Shown: piece after piece, positions 10,950 to 22,100 of the stretch
How positions within the stretch are numbered: position 1 is the first letter of the stretch
Layout: every line of letters begins with the position of its first letter
Assembly (NCBI GenBank): GCA_003254925.1
Contig: QANZ01033498.1
Location: 9,476-73,475 of the forward strand
From: Chamaecrista fasciculata
Lineage: Eukaryota > Streptophyta > Magnoliopsida > Fabales > Fabaceae
Reading direction: 5' to 3'
Length of the DNA stretch: 64,000 bases
Made by a program: the position numbers and the translations under genes
Notes under the pieces: model-generated
Database searches by the model: none
Seen by the model: the letters and a program-made list of their open reading frames with translations, nothing else
Told to the model about the DNA's origin: nothing

Positions 10950-11740
10950 ATCAACACTTTATTGCTCGAACTAGAATTCAGATGATAAATCAAAGGGTGA
11001 TATACATATGTTGCACCCCCATATGGTTTTGAACGGAAAAGTGCGGATGCTTTCAAAGGGAATCTATATTGATACACGATTATTGATCAATCAAAGTAAC
11101 TTGGTCAATCTTTATATATGGATACATATAATGGTAAAGTAAAAAGCCAACTGAGATACATATGAACAGTTTTCTATCTACTTTTTTCTTTTTTTGCCCC
11201 AAGTTTTCTATCTATCTATACATAGCCTAGTCCAACAAATTTGCACTATCATAAATTTCTTTCTCTCTCTCCACATACACTTACATATCAATTAACTTGT
11301 GATAATAAGCCTTCAGCGAAGGGTTCAATACAAGGCCCACTAAGCCAAGCCATGACTAGCCCACATTGCCAACAAGGAAGATTTCTCTCTCATAGCGGTG
11401 CCTTTCTCCACAAAGGTGCCATTAATGATACTGTCCATCCAAGACAAAAAGGCAAAAGACCAGGGCAGGCTTCAATAGCCATAAAAGCTAGTGTGAACAC
11501 TATATTTTGTCCGAGTCTTTTTACGAATAAATAAAGATTTTGGGTCATTTTTGTAAATAAATAAACAGTTCCGGCATTTGAAAATAAAATAAGAATTTTG
11601 AGTTTTCAAAGTTTTTATTTTAAATAGGAAAAATCCCAATAGAAAAAGGCCTAAATAAAGGGAGAATTTCATCTATTAGAAAAAAATGAAAAATAATATA
11701 TAAAAACGAAATAATTTAAAAAATAGGAAAAAGGAAGGAA
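10950..11740. other. intergenic, no gene recognised
   Basis: AT-rich sequence. A 97-codon plus-strand frame at 11241-11534 has no recognisable motif. The stretch 11310-11520 is less AT-rich than its surroundings and may be part of an old LTR. Confidence 0.35.
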
Positions 11741-11744
11741 ATGG

Positions 11745-11817
11745 AGCATGCAGGATTTGAACCTGGCACATTTATATAAAAGGCCCGAATCGTTAACCAA
11801 TTGGGCCAAAGACCATG
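11745..11817 (-). other. tRNA-like segment (SINE head or LTR-embedded tRNA relic)
   Basis: On the minus strand the RNA polymerase III box A-like TGGCCCAATTGG is followed about 35 bases later by the box B-like GGTTCAAATCC, and the T-arm (CAGG/CCTG) can pair. The acceptor stem and anticodon arm do not fold into a good tRNA, so it is not called as a functional tRNA gene. It could be the head of a tRNA-derived SINE or a fragment inside an old retroelement. Confidence 0.4.
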
Positions 11818-11934
11818 TTTTCTATTAGCTAGGCTAGCTTTAATTTAAACTATATTTCTGCCTTGATTTTTCTCAGCTCATACCTTAAGCGCGAAGACAA
11901 TAAAGGAGAAGAAATTACTACTTAGGGTGCGTTT

Positions 11935-13750
11935 GGATGCTCAGTTATAGTGCCTTTATCCTCCTTTATTTCCCGGTACTCCTTTACTACCAAAGCTACA
12001 GTTACAAATGGTGTTTGTTTTACCTTTATCTCCACCTACTTTATTTTCCACCTTTATCATTCCTTTATCTCTCCTTTATCTTCTAAAATTATTAACATAT
12101 CCCTACTCAACTACCTATAATTACCTACTTTTTACTATAAAATAATAAAATATTCAAAGGGCATATTTGTAAATTGCATATAAATTTTTTTTTTATTACC
12201 CTCACAAATTTCTCTCTCCTTCATCTTTTTTTACTCACCTCTCTCTCTCTCTCATTTTATTTTAAAATACTCAAAATATTAGTTAAAAAGTTTATTAATA
12301 AAATAACTTCTTTTCATTTTTTATTGAACATTAAAAAATAACAGAAAAAATTATTTGAAATTGGTGAAAAAAAATTTTAAATTAAGATAGATATGTTATT
12401 ATAAGTTAATGAAGATGAATCACGTTTTGGCCTAAAAAAAATAAAGATGGACGACGTGGGATAGTTTTTATTTGAATAATACATCATGAACGTGGGATGG
12501 GATGATACATGGACGTGGGATGGGTTTTTCTTTTGTATATATATTTTAAATTATTTTATTTTATGTATTATGATGTAATAATTTATTTTATACTATAATT
12601 TTAAATGACCGACTACCAGAAGACCCTTAGACATATAATATAGTGTAGATATATAATTTATATTAATTTACTTAAAAAATAATGCTAACTTAATAAGTCA
12701 ATACTTGAGTCATCAAAATATATAGCTGAGGGACCAATATGGAACAAAAAATAACTGAGGGACCAATTTGGAACATGGAGCATAACTGAGGGACCAAAAT
12801 AGGACTTTGGCCTATAATTTTTGATATATTCGTATTCCTTCCTCTATTTTTCAATTATTTAATAATATTTTTTAGAGTAAAAATTTAAAATAAAATTATT
12901 AAGTCCATGTTATTTACATTTTGATCAATGAGTTAAATATATAATCAAGACCCCAAAAATATAGGTTTTGGTCCCTCCTACAGTATATATATGGGTAATA
13001 TTTTTTGTGGTTTAAAAATTTATGAACATATTTAAAAAACAGTAATGGGAAAAAATATATAATTCATTCCCCAAGACTTTACAATTTGGTCCTTCCTCCA
13101 GTATATATATAAGTAATATTTTTTGAAGTGTAAAAAATATACATATTGGTCCATCATTCTGTATATATATGGCTAATATTTTTTGTTCTGCAACTACTGA
13201 AGAAGAAAATTTAGAAAAATACATAATTCATACCCAGAAAATATACAATTTGATCCCTTCTCTATTATATATATAGGTAATATTTTTTGTAGTATCAGAA
13301 TTTTAAAATAAAATTAAAAGACAGTAAACAGGAAAAATATATAATCTAGTCCCTAAAAGTTTACAATTCAATACTCAAAAATTACATTTTGGTCCCACAT
13401 TCACACCTCTATCCTCCTTTACCTTACCACTCCAAAAATCTCCTTTATTAACTTCCTCCTTTAACACAAATTTCGAGGCAATCATTACTCCTTTAACACT
13501 CCTTTATCCTCCTTTATTTTTACCATTTTTACCCTTATACAAATTTAAAATACCAATACTATTATTTCAACCCACCACAATCATTACATACCCTTTAAAA
13601 TAATTTCACCTCATAATTCCTCCTTTATCTCTCATTTTCCCAAACACAATTTACGAAAAACCTCCTTTATAACACAAATCTTTTACCTCTCCTTTATTAC
13701 CTCCCCATTCCTTTATCCTCCTTTAACTTAACTTTTAATCCAAACGTACA
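11935..13750. mobile_element. PIF/Harbinger-like non-autonomous element, about 1.8 kb
   Basis: Begins GGGTGCGTTTGGATG directly after TTA, the trinucleotide target typical of PIF/Harbinger, and ends in the degenerate inverse (aatccaaacgtac). Subterminal regions are packed with cctttatcctcctttat-type motifs. The first 300 bases are the inverted copy of 48542-48837, which also ends in CGCACCC then TTA, proving a dispersed family. No transposase frame is visible. The right end is mutated and its target copy is not recognisable. Confidence 0.65.
12967..13300. repeat. degenerate tandem repeat, four units
   Basis: A unit of the form ttggtccctcc-n-gtatatatat-n-gtaatattttttg recurs at 12967, 13085, 13145 and 13248, with spacings of 118, 60 and 103 bases. 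It lies inside the Harbinger-like element. Just upstream, aactgagggaccaa recurs three times at 12724-12800. Confidence 0.7.
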
Positions 13751-14197
13751 TGAGAGAAAAGGAAGTTACTTGGGGATCAATTTTGATCATATTAAATTTC
13801 CTATTTTGACCCAAATAACATCAGATTTTCAGAATTTGATCACCAATTTTAATTTGGTGATTGGGTCTGATTTTGTGAATCATTTGTTTTAATTACCATT
13901 AATTTTTTTATCCCGGTTGATTCTCTTTTCACGCCTTTGAATAGAGGACATGTTTGTAGGGAAGACACAACTTTGGAAGAGGCGAAAAGAGAGGAAAATT
14001 TCATATTTAAAGAGAGAAAAATTCAATTTTTTAAGAGAGAGAATTATTTTTTATGGAGAATGAGTCTATAATTTTGGCCAACCTTCTTTCTCCTCTTTTT
14101 ATTTTTGGGTAAATTACACTTTGATACCATGTAGTTTGACCCTATTTCACTTTGGTACCCTGTGGTTTGAAACCTGACACTTTGGTACCCTGTGGTA

Positions 14198-15490
14198 TGT
14201 TGGAGATTATAGAGCAAGTGCAGCGGAAAAGGTAAAATTAAAATTTTTATAATCTCCTTCCAGGATCCACTAATTGTGTTTATACTAGAAAGAAAAACGT
14301 TTACCTAAATCAGATGGTAGCTTTAAAAGTCGCGAATCCAAGAAGTCCACAGCCTTGTGTCCTTCCTCTGCCAATGATCCACACGAACAGTTTGGCAGAT
14401 ACTCAGTGCTAGCCTCCAATCTCTTCTCCACGAGAATACGGGAACTGATCTACAATCTTGGATTTTCAAGAACGGTTCTTGAAAACACCAAGAAAATGGC
14501 GCTCAAAATCTCACACACACAACTCACCTCAAGCCCTAAACTTTTAGGGTTAGGTCGACTTTTCTCCTTTGCTAGGGTTAAGTCGAATTTTCTCTCTCAC
14601 TTGCTTAGGGAAAGTCGACTTGTGTATGTGAATATAGGGAATTACTAATCTGATTAGGGAATCCCTAAATCTTAATTTATAATATATTAATTATATTCAG
14701 GGAATCACCAATCTTGATTTATAGAATTACATTAATATTATAATTCAAGATTAATAGGCCTTCTTTATTTAAATTTCAAGATCATATCTTGAAACTAAAT
14801 CTTGAATGCACAATTCCCATTGGTTGGAATGAGTCAAGAGGATTTGAATTCTTAATTAAAATATTACATTAATATCTTAATTTAAAATCCAAAATGCATT
14901 CTTGAAATTCAAAATGCAAGATCAAATCTTCCACTCAGATACTTCAAGAATGCGCCATCCTCCCTTTGTTTTTATAGGAATTTAATAAATAAAATAACAA
15001 TCCTAACTCTTAGGAAGTTATAACCAACTTATTAATTTCCCTAACAAATTGAATTAAAATATTACCCTAATATCTTTAATTCAAATTTGAATCTTGAATT
15101 CAAATTAACAAAACATTTTTCATTAATCAAATCAAGAGTGAGGCACCACCTTACTTGTTATCCAATATTAGAGAATTTAATAAATCAATAATCCCCTAAC
15201 TCTTAGGAGGCTTAGTCAATTTATTATTCCCTAATATTTTAAACAAGAATTCAATTGTAAATAGATTAATCAAATTAACTATGTAACAATTAATATATTT
15301 AAACTTGTCTAACAAATTTAAATATCACAAACGTAGATTTTATTTAAGATAAGACTTCATGTCCTAAGACATTCAACAATGTCTTAAATTGTGTCACTAA
15401 AGTGACTCACGAATTAAACCCTAATTCGTGTCCCATTACAGTATCTTGATCCTGCTCATGTGTGACCCAGCAGGCCTCACGTGAAGTTGG
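14198..15490 (+). repeat. LTR-type sequence, copy 1
   Basis: Starts TGTTGGAGATTATAGAGCAAG and is about 85-90% identical to 45949-47191 for over 1.2 kb, including the tcaagaactcttcttgaaa-like stretch and repeated ttgaattcaaat blocks. A TG start and a dispersed second copy support an LTR. No coding region is attached. Three imperfect repeats of actttggtaccctgtggttt stand just before it at 14110-14197. Its right end is not defined and may run to 15490, where another TGTTGGAGATT begins. Confidence 0.55.
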
Positions 15491-15641
15491 TGTTGGAGAT
15501 TGTGCCCTAGGGCCAATCATTTTATAGATATGTTGAGAACATATCAATTAATTTATGGAGATAAATTAATGGTTATCATATTATTAGCATGTTTACTATG
15601 ATAACAATCCGTGATTAATTATGAGATAATTAATCTAAACT
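15491..15641 (+). repeat. second LTR-like fragment
   Basis: Begins TGTTGGAGATTGTGCCCTAG, similar in its first 11 bases to the preceding LTR but different after that. It stops at the single N at 15642, where unrelated CACTA sequence begins. Confidence 0.4.
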
Positions 15642-15642
15642 N

Positions 15643-16467
15643 GAACAACTTGCTGCAATTTCCAAACCTCCTACCAATGATGAAGCTGAGCATAGTGAAT
15701 CTGATGATGAAAATTAGTTTTTATATCTTTACTATATTAGGTACCTTTCTATATATGAATCTAATGTATGACATATATTATACTATGTTTTATTATGAAT
15801 GATGGATTGTTATCATCTTTTGTTATGAATTTATATATATAATGTTAGTTAAAATTTTCTATGGAGTTCCTTATAATTAAAATAGTGAAAATGGAATCAA
15901 AATTTGTAACAGATAATTCCGTCACAAATATTAAGAAAAAATTGAGATTGAATTTGTGATAGATCATCCGTCACAAATTGTGACGGAACAGAATCCGTCC
16001 CAAATGACCACAACAAAGTTGTAACGTAATCCGTCACAAATCCGTTAGAATCTGTGACGGAAATTTGTGACCGACATGTCCGTTACATTTTGTGTCAAGT
16101 TTTGTGACAGGTATTTCCGTCACAGATTGGGACGAAAGTATATTGGTTACAAACATTTGTCACATTTTGTGACGGGATTTGTGACGGAAAATGTCCGTAA
16201 CTGATTGTGACGGAACACTTTGGTTACAACATTCCGTCACAGATTGTAACGGAACCATGGCGTCACAACTTGAGACGGATCGTTACCGTCACAATTCCGT
16301 TACAAATTTGTGACGGGTAAGGGATTCCGTTACAAAATAAATTAGCGACGCCCTGTTTTGTGACGGACATTTTCCGTCACAAATTCCGTCGCAAACCATT
16401 TTTGTGACGGAATTTCATTGATTTGTGACGGATTTTTCCGTCACAAATCAGCTGTTTTCTTGTAGTG
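15643..16467 (+). mobile_element. CACTA (En/Spm) transposon end with subterminal repeats
   Basis: The right end reads cttgtagtg at 16459-16467, the inverse of the CACTACAAG terminus. Some 500 bases upstream are filled with more than twenty copies, in both orientations, of the motif tttgtgacgga / tccgtcacaaa, the subterminal binding-site array of CACTA elements. The left part (15643-15716) reads EQLAAISKPPTNDEAEHSES and ends DDEN-stop, which looks like the acidic C-terminus of a CACTA transposase. The other end is missing: the element starts abruptly at the N at 15642. Confidence 0.85.
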
Positions 16468-18094
16468 TGGGGTCAATCCTTCCACTTATTCCCTTCCAAT
16501 CCTTCCACATCTACAAAGGGTAACTAGTAAATACAATGATAAGGGAATCAAGAGAGAGAAAAGGTTAGATTGAAAGAATTAGTACAAGAAGTGAGAGTTG
16601 TCATGCACTAAAGATTGGCTGAAATATTTTTTTGTTTTTCTTTTTTCACAAAATAAGCAAAATAGAGTTATTGTATAGGTCTTTTTTTTTTTGTTGCAAA
16701 AGTTATTGTATAGGTCTAAAGGAGGAGTTTTTGTTTTTGGGTCAAAAATTTTAAAGTCCGATCCCGGTTGGACCATTGAACTTTTGAACTGCAGCTTTAG
16801 CCAATTCAATGAGCGGTCCGATTTTAAAAACCTTGATTATTACATTACATGTCTCCACCATGTAACCAAATTTTTATATAAATCTAGTCAATATACTAAT
16901 AACTTATAATAAATTAGTTTAAGGAATATCTTTTATATTAAATTCTTAATTATCCATGTGGCTACATGAGCAAAAGGAAAAAAGAGGACATGCAAAAGTT
17001 TCACAAAAAAAAAAAGTCTTATAAAGAACACTCAAACTTTCAAATTAATAAGAAATTGATGTAAAAAAAGATAGAAGAACAGAAGGGAAATCAAACTTGG
17101 AAAAGGAAAAATGAAATGATATTTATAGATAAATGAATATGATCGCGAGATTTTTAGGTTGTGGGAACCCAGAAATCTCAGAGTTAGTTACAGAGAAGCA
17201 ACATGACTGTTGAAGCAATTGCCTAATTCTCATTTAAGCATCCACTCAACATGTGAAGTATCATTAGTCACTTCTCAAAAAAAGTCTGACCAAAGCAAAT
17301 TATTCGTACCGGTGGAAGAAAGTAACAAATTCCCAAATAACTATGTATCAACTAACAATCATAAAACTTGATTTCCTTTTACTACTATAACTAACATCTT
17401 CTCTTTCGAAAAACTTTGTTCAAAAATACAAAAATATTAAGGTGGTTAAATACTCTAATCAACTAATTAACCAAACTCACAGTCATATCATATATCTTCA
17501 TTTTGTCACAAGAGTTCCGTTCATTCACCTTTTCCCAATTTTGCTTGATGAAATTCAAATAACACAAATTATTGAAAGATTTGCGGTTTGTAAAGCAAAC
17601 ATATATACACTCTTCACTCTTGTGTGTTGCTCCTCTACAATGAAATCTGTACAAAGTATGATTCCGCTTTTCAAAGCGCCTTTACCATATGCCACAACTC
17701 ACGGATAATAAATAAAACAATGCTTAATTCACCTCATCCAAAATAGAATTTCAGCTTAAGATCTTATAACAAACAAGTGACGAGATAAATAGCCACAAGG
17801 AAAGAATGCCGCATCATGACTGTAAAAGCTTTTTCCAAGTTAGAACATTACATCAATTAGATCCAAAGACCATCCTCAATTCTCCTCTTTGATTTTGACC
17901 CAACAAGGTCTCTCACCATCTACCACCTAAACTACACAAATTTTACACCACAACACACACTACCACTAAGTACATCGAAAGAGAAAATGAAAAATAAATA
18001 ATATTAATAACAATTAAAAAAAAACAGAGAGAGATTTTAGATTTCTGCTTTTCTGCTGCATTTGCCGCGCTAGTTGTTGTAATAACAAGAGAGT
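16468..18094. other. intergenic and HMGA 1 downstream region
   Basis: No gene recognised. 16750-16835 is a decayed copy of a repeat containing ccggttgaacc / ccggttcaat motifs that also occurs at 50310-50400. Sequence from about 17700 to 18094 is the likely 3' untranslated and downstream region of the HMGA gene on the minus strand. Confidence 0.4.
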
Positions 18095-18700
18095 CTATTG
18101 TTCAACGCTGACTTCGGTCAACGCGGGCTTCTTGGGGGGCCTGCCTCTGGGCCTTCCGCTTCCAACAGCCCCAACCTTCTTCATAGGAGACCGGGCTATT
18201 TTCTTGGGCCTTCCTCTGGGCCTTCCGCTCCCGGATGAAACCTTGGGCCTGGGCGACGCGTTCGGGTCTTTAGGCGGGCGGCCCCTGGGCCTGGGCGGAG
18301 ACACCACCGTGCCCGGCGGCAGAGGAACCTTGGGCTTGGGCGGCCTGCCACGTCCACGCTTAGGTGGCGCATTTGGGTCGGGCTTCATGTAGTTATTCTT
18401 GAAGATCACAAGCTCACCACTCTCTATCATGTTGTTCAGATGATGAGAGAGAAGCGTCGTGTGGCCCGCCGGCAATTCGCCGAACGTCGACTCTATATAC
18501 TTCGCTATCGCCGATTTGTTCGAACCACTCTCTTCGTTCAAACCCTCCAGAGCTTTCATTATCATCTGCAAAAACAGAAATTATCAGAATGTGACCAAAA
18601 TTAACAGAAAATAAAATAGTGTGAAATTAGAAAATTTCTGTATATATACCTCAGGGTAAGGAGGAAGAGAATGTGGTTTATTAACCTCTTCAGTCGCCAT
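18095..18700 (-). CDS. HMGA: HMGA-type protein 1 (linker-histone domain plus four AT-hooks)
   Basis: Two exons: 18700-18650 (17 codons, ending LPPYPE) and 18565-18095. The 84-base intron starts GTATATATA and ends TTTTTGCAG. The joined protein has 173 residues. Residues 18-80 form a winged-helix H15/GH1 domain like linker histones (MIMKALEGLNEESGSNKSAI, then YIESTFGELP and NNYMKPDPNAPP). Four AT-hooks follow at about 86-94 (KRGRGRPPK), 108-116 (PRGRPPK), 130-139 (GRPRGRPKK) and 154-162 (GRPRGRPPKK). Plant HMGA proteins sit in nuclear chromatin, bind the minor groove of AT-rich DNA and help assemble transcription complexes. The start is the only ATG giving the family N-terminus (MATEEVNKP). Length and hook number are normal and no damage is seen. 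A shorter paralogue lies at 30702-31432 on the same strand. Confidence 0.95.
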
Positions 18701-19143
18701 GTGAGAGACTGAGTGAAGCTTTTTGACAGAGGAAGGTAAAAAAATGCAGAGATTAACGGGAAAGAAGAAAGGACAGTGGAGACAAGGTGGGAAAACAATT
18801 TTCACTGAAGGAACTGTTTAAATTGGGATAGAGACATTGTAGATCTGAAGGTTGGATTTAAAGGAGAATAAACAAATTTAAAAAACTGAAAAAGAGAAAA
18901 AGGGATTTTTTTTAAAAAAGATTTATTCCTCTTTTTCACAATTCGCATCTATCTTTTTGAGTGAGGAATGGACGGCTGGAGATTGAGGAACGGGTGATGA
19001 TCTTGCGGACGAGGATTCATAGTTAAAGGGTCACATGGATCGGTGACGTGGCTAGTGTTTCCCATCCGTATCTATTGATTTGGTTGGATGAGGATTAGAG
19101 AGTAAGGCAAGTTTTTTTATTAAATGATGATAATAATAAATAA
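18701..19143 (-). other. HMGA 1 upstream region
   Basis: Presumed promoter and leader of HMGA 1. No unambiguous TATA box. Part of it (around 18961-19040) resembles the region upstream of HMGA 2 at about 31571-31660: both have ggacggctgg, a gatgatc motif and a cggtgacgtgg / cgatgacgtgg motif. This is conserved promoter-side sequence between the paralogues. Confidence 0.5.
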
Positions 19144-22100
19144 TATTAGTAATGATAACAATGATGGAGGCAGAACTATAGGGCGAATATTGCTAATAAA
19201 ATACAACACTCAAATGACTTGATTGTCCTGAGCATTAATGCCCTAATAAAAAGTTCTTCAGACCAAATATTATTAAGAATTTAATGCAGTGTTTTACTGT
19301 TTCGAATACAAATTAAATAATAATAGTAAAAAATAATTTATATAACATTTGTTTTCTAAAAAAATATATATTTAAAAAATTATTGCATTGCCATATTTAA
19401 GAAAGAGAAAATAGACTATTTGATTTATGAATTTATACTAAATGAATGAATCAATTTCTAAATAATTGAAATATACAATTTAATTCTTAAAATATGATTT
19501 TGTTAAATTTAAAAACAGAAAGTACAAACTCAGCAAAAATTTACAGATCAAAATGAACAAAAATAGTTCAAATTCGAAAATAAAATTATGTATTTTAATT
19601 ATTAAAAACTAATTTGTTAATTCAATGTAACAAAAACCAAATAATACTTTTTTATCTTTAAGTTGTTAAATATTTGTACGAATATTGAAATTGAACCATG
19701 AATATGATATCTTAAAATATATATATATATATATATAAATAATTTTCAAATGTAAGATAAGTAAACCAAACAAAATTTTTTATATTTATACAATCATATT
19801 CCCATATGTTGTATTTTCAGATGATAAAATATCTATCATTTTGTTTAGCATTTAATTTTTGGTTTTTATTTTTTGAATCACTGAATCAGTAATTTCACTA
19901 ATTTAAAAGGGTAATGATACAAAATTAATCATTGACGAAGTAATTCAATTTTTTTCTTGAAATTAACACGATTTTCAATAAGATAAAATTAAAAATAAAA
20001 ATAAGATCAAATAAAAAATAAACAATGAAGAGAGGAAGAGATAACAAATCCAACGAGGTCAGGCCAAAAAAAAAATATCCAATGAGGCAATGACCATGAC
20101 AATTGTTAGTTTTTTATCTTTACCCAGTCTAAAATCTTTGGCACTTACTTATTACAGTCATACAAAGTTGCCAAAAGAACTTATATTCTTAAAATATTAA
20201 TATGATGAAGACCACCAAAATTCTCTAACGAACCTATTACTAATAATAAAAATGCACTGAAATTTTATATGTTGTATTTGAGTTTTTTTTTGGCCTGATG
20301 TTGTATTTGAGTTGAATCTACTATATTTGATATCTAATCAAGTAATCTTGATTCAACTAATATGTGTTGCATAACCTAATTATTTTTTGAACAAACTTAA
20401 CTTGAATGGAGTTTATGCTTCCAACTACTGAACAATCAATCTAAGGATCAAAGTTCCCACAAATAAATTTACAAGAAAGTTCAACAATTGTTTGTTTGTT
20501 AAAGTCTAATACAGATGAGTAAAAGAAGTTAGCAAGAGAATAAATTCATATAGCATTATATTGTGGAAATACTTTTTCATTCATGAGTTAAACGTATGAG
20601 TGGTATAAAATTTGTATTAATTGTTACAAATATGGCCGTATAAAGAATCTTAGTGTGAGATGGATGCTCCTTCTCGTGAAGAGATTATTTGGTGTAGTCA
20701 CTATTAAAAATAGATGAGTCATTAGTTGTCATTAACAACCACATTTTTTTTACAACATTGACAACCACATTGATTCTTAATAATAAAAAAATATTTTTTG
20801 TTTTTGATAAATTTGAAAAAACGATGAACAAAATACAAGAAACATCATACGTCAAGATCAACTTGATGCGAGGTGCCCACCTAGGTGGAAACATCGCCAT
20901 CCTCGTTCGACCTAATACTAGACGAGGCTATGCAACTACGCATATCATCAACAGTCATAGAACCAACAAATAACATTAAAAGAACAATGAAATGCATCAT
21001 TACATTTAACTACCCTGCAATTAATATTATGGACAACGGAAATTGGTGAGACCGCGGTAGTCCTCCATAGCCTGTCATTTCGCACCTTCCAGATGACGTC
21101 AAGACCAAATAGCACTGTCATTCAATCGTCATAATTCGACAAAGGTTTTTTTTTTCACCTGCTAATCCAGAATCAGAGCCATCGTTGTATAGTCGGAAAT
21201 CTCTTGTTGCTCAATCTGACAAAAACACTAAGACCAAACCACACAGCTCGAGCAAAGTCACACTTGAGAAAGACATGGTCAACAGAATCATCAATGGATC
21301 CACAAAAGGCGCATACACCATCACCTTTAAGATGGTGGGCCCTTAGATTTGAGAAGATCGGGAGCACCATGCCAAATTTTCCAAGCTTGAATTAGGATCC
21401 TCATTGGAGCTTTTGTTTTCCAGAAGTCCTTCCATGGAAAGTTTGTAGATAAAGTATTGTCATTATTCGGATGGGAAGACCTAAACAGCAAAGCATAACC
21501 AGCAGATGTGGTATACAACCCGGTAGCAATAGGAGTCCATATAAGGGTATCTGGCTTATTTCTCTCCGCGAGAGGGCCGCTGAGAAGACGCCTGGTGTCA
21601 TCGTCAAAGCAGACCAACCTCAACTTGTCTATATCCCAAGTATACGAATCATATCTCAACATATCACTTATCAAGATCCCCGTAGGTTGTCCATCAACAT
21701 GTTGAGTCCAAAACTTGCTCCGTATATCGACACGATCACCTCGTCCAAGCTTCCATCTAACGTGGTCTGGGATTAGTTGAGAGTTAAGACGCAGTCCTTT
21801 CCAAACAAGAGAGCCCCTGGAGCCTGGTTTAAACTCAAAATTTGAATGGGGAACAATATATTTATTATGAACCCAGCCGAAACAATAGAGTATGGTCTTT
21901 TAAAGATCCTCCAAGTATGATTAGCAAACAGAGCTTTATTGACCAGAGTAGTATCTCGTAAGCCCAAACCTCCTAAATTTTTTTGTTTAAAAAGAATTCT
22001 CTGATTGAGCAGATGAGTACGAGGTCTATCACCTTTGAAACCCTAAAAGAATTTATCATTGTGCTGTTGATGGAATTCGTCGCTCGTCTCGGGGCCTGGA

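Noticed and set aside
11745-11817. functional tRNA gene
   Set aside because: Box A and box B are present, but the acceptor and anticodon arms do not pair well.
12967-13300. CRISPR-like spaced repeats
   Set aside because: Units are degenerate, unevenly spaced and inside a plant transposon. No cas genes. The genome is eukaryotic.
18132-18392. Gly/Leu-rich plus-strand frame
   Set aside because: Antisense shadow of the AT-hook codons of HMGA 1.
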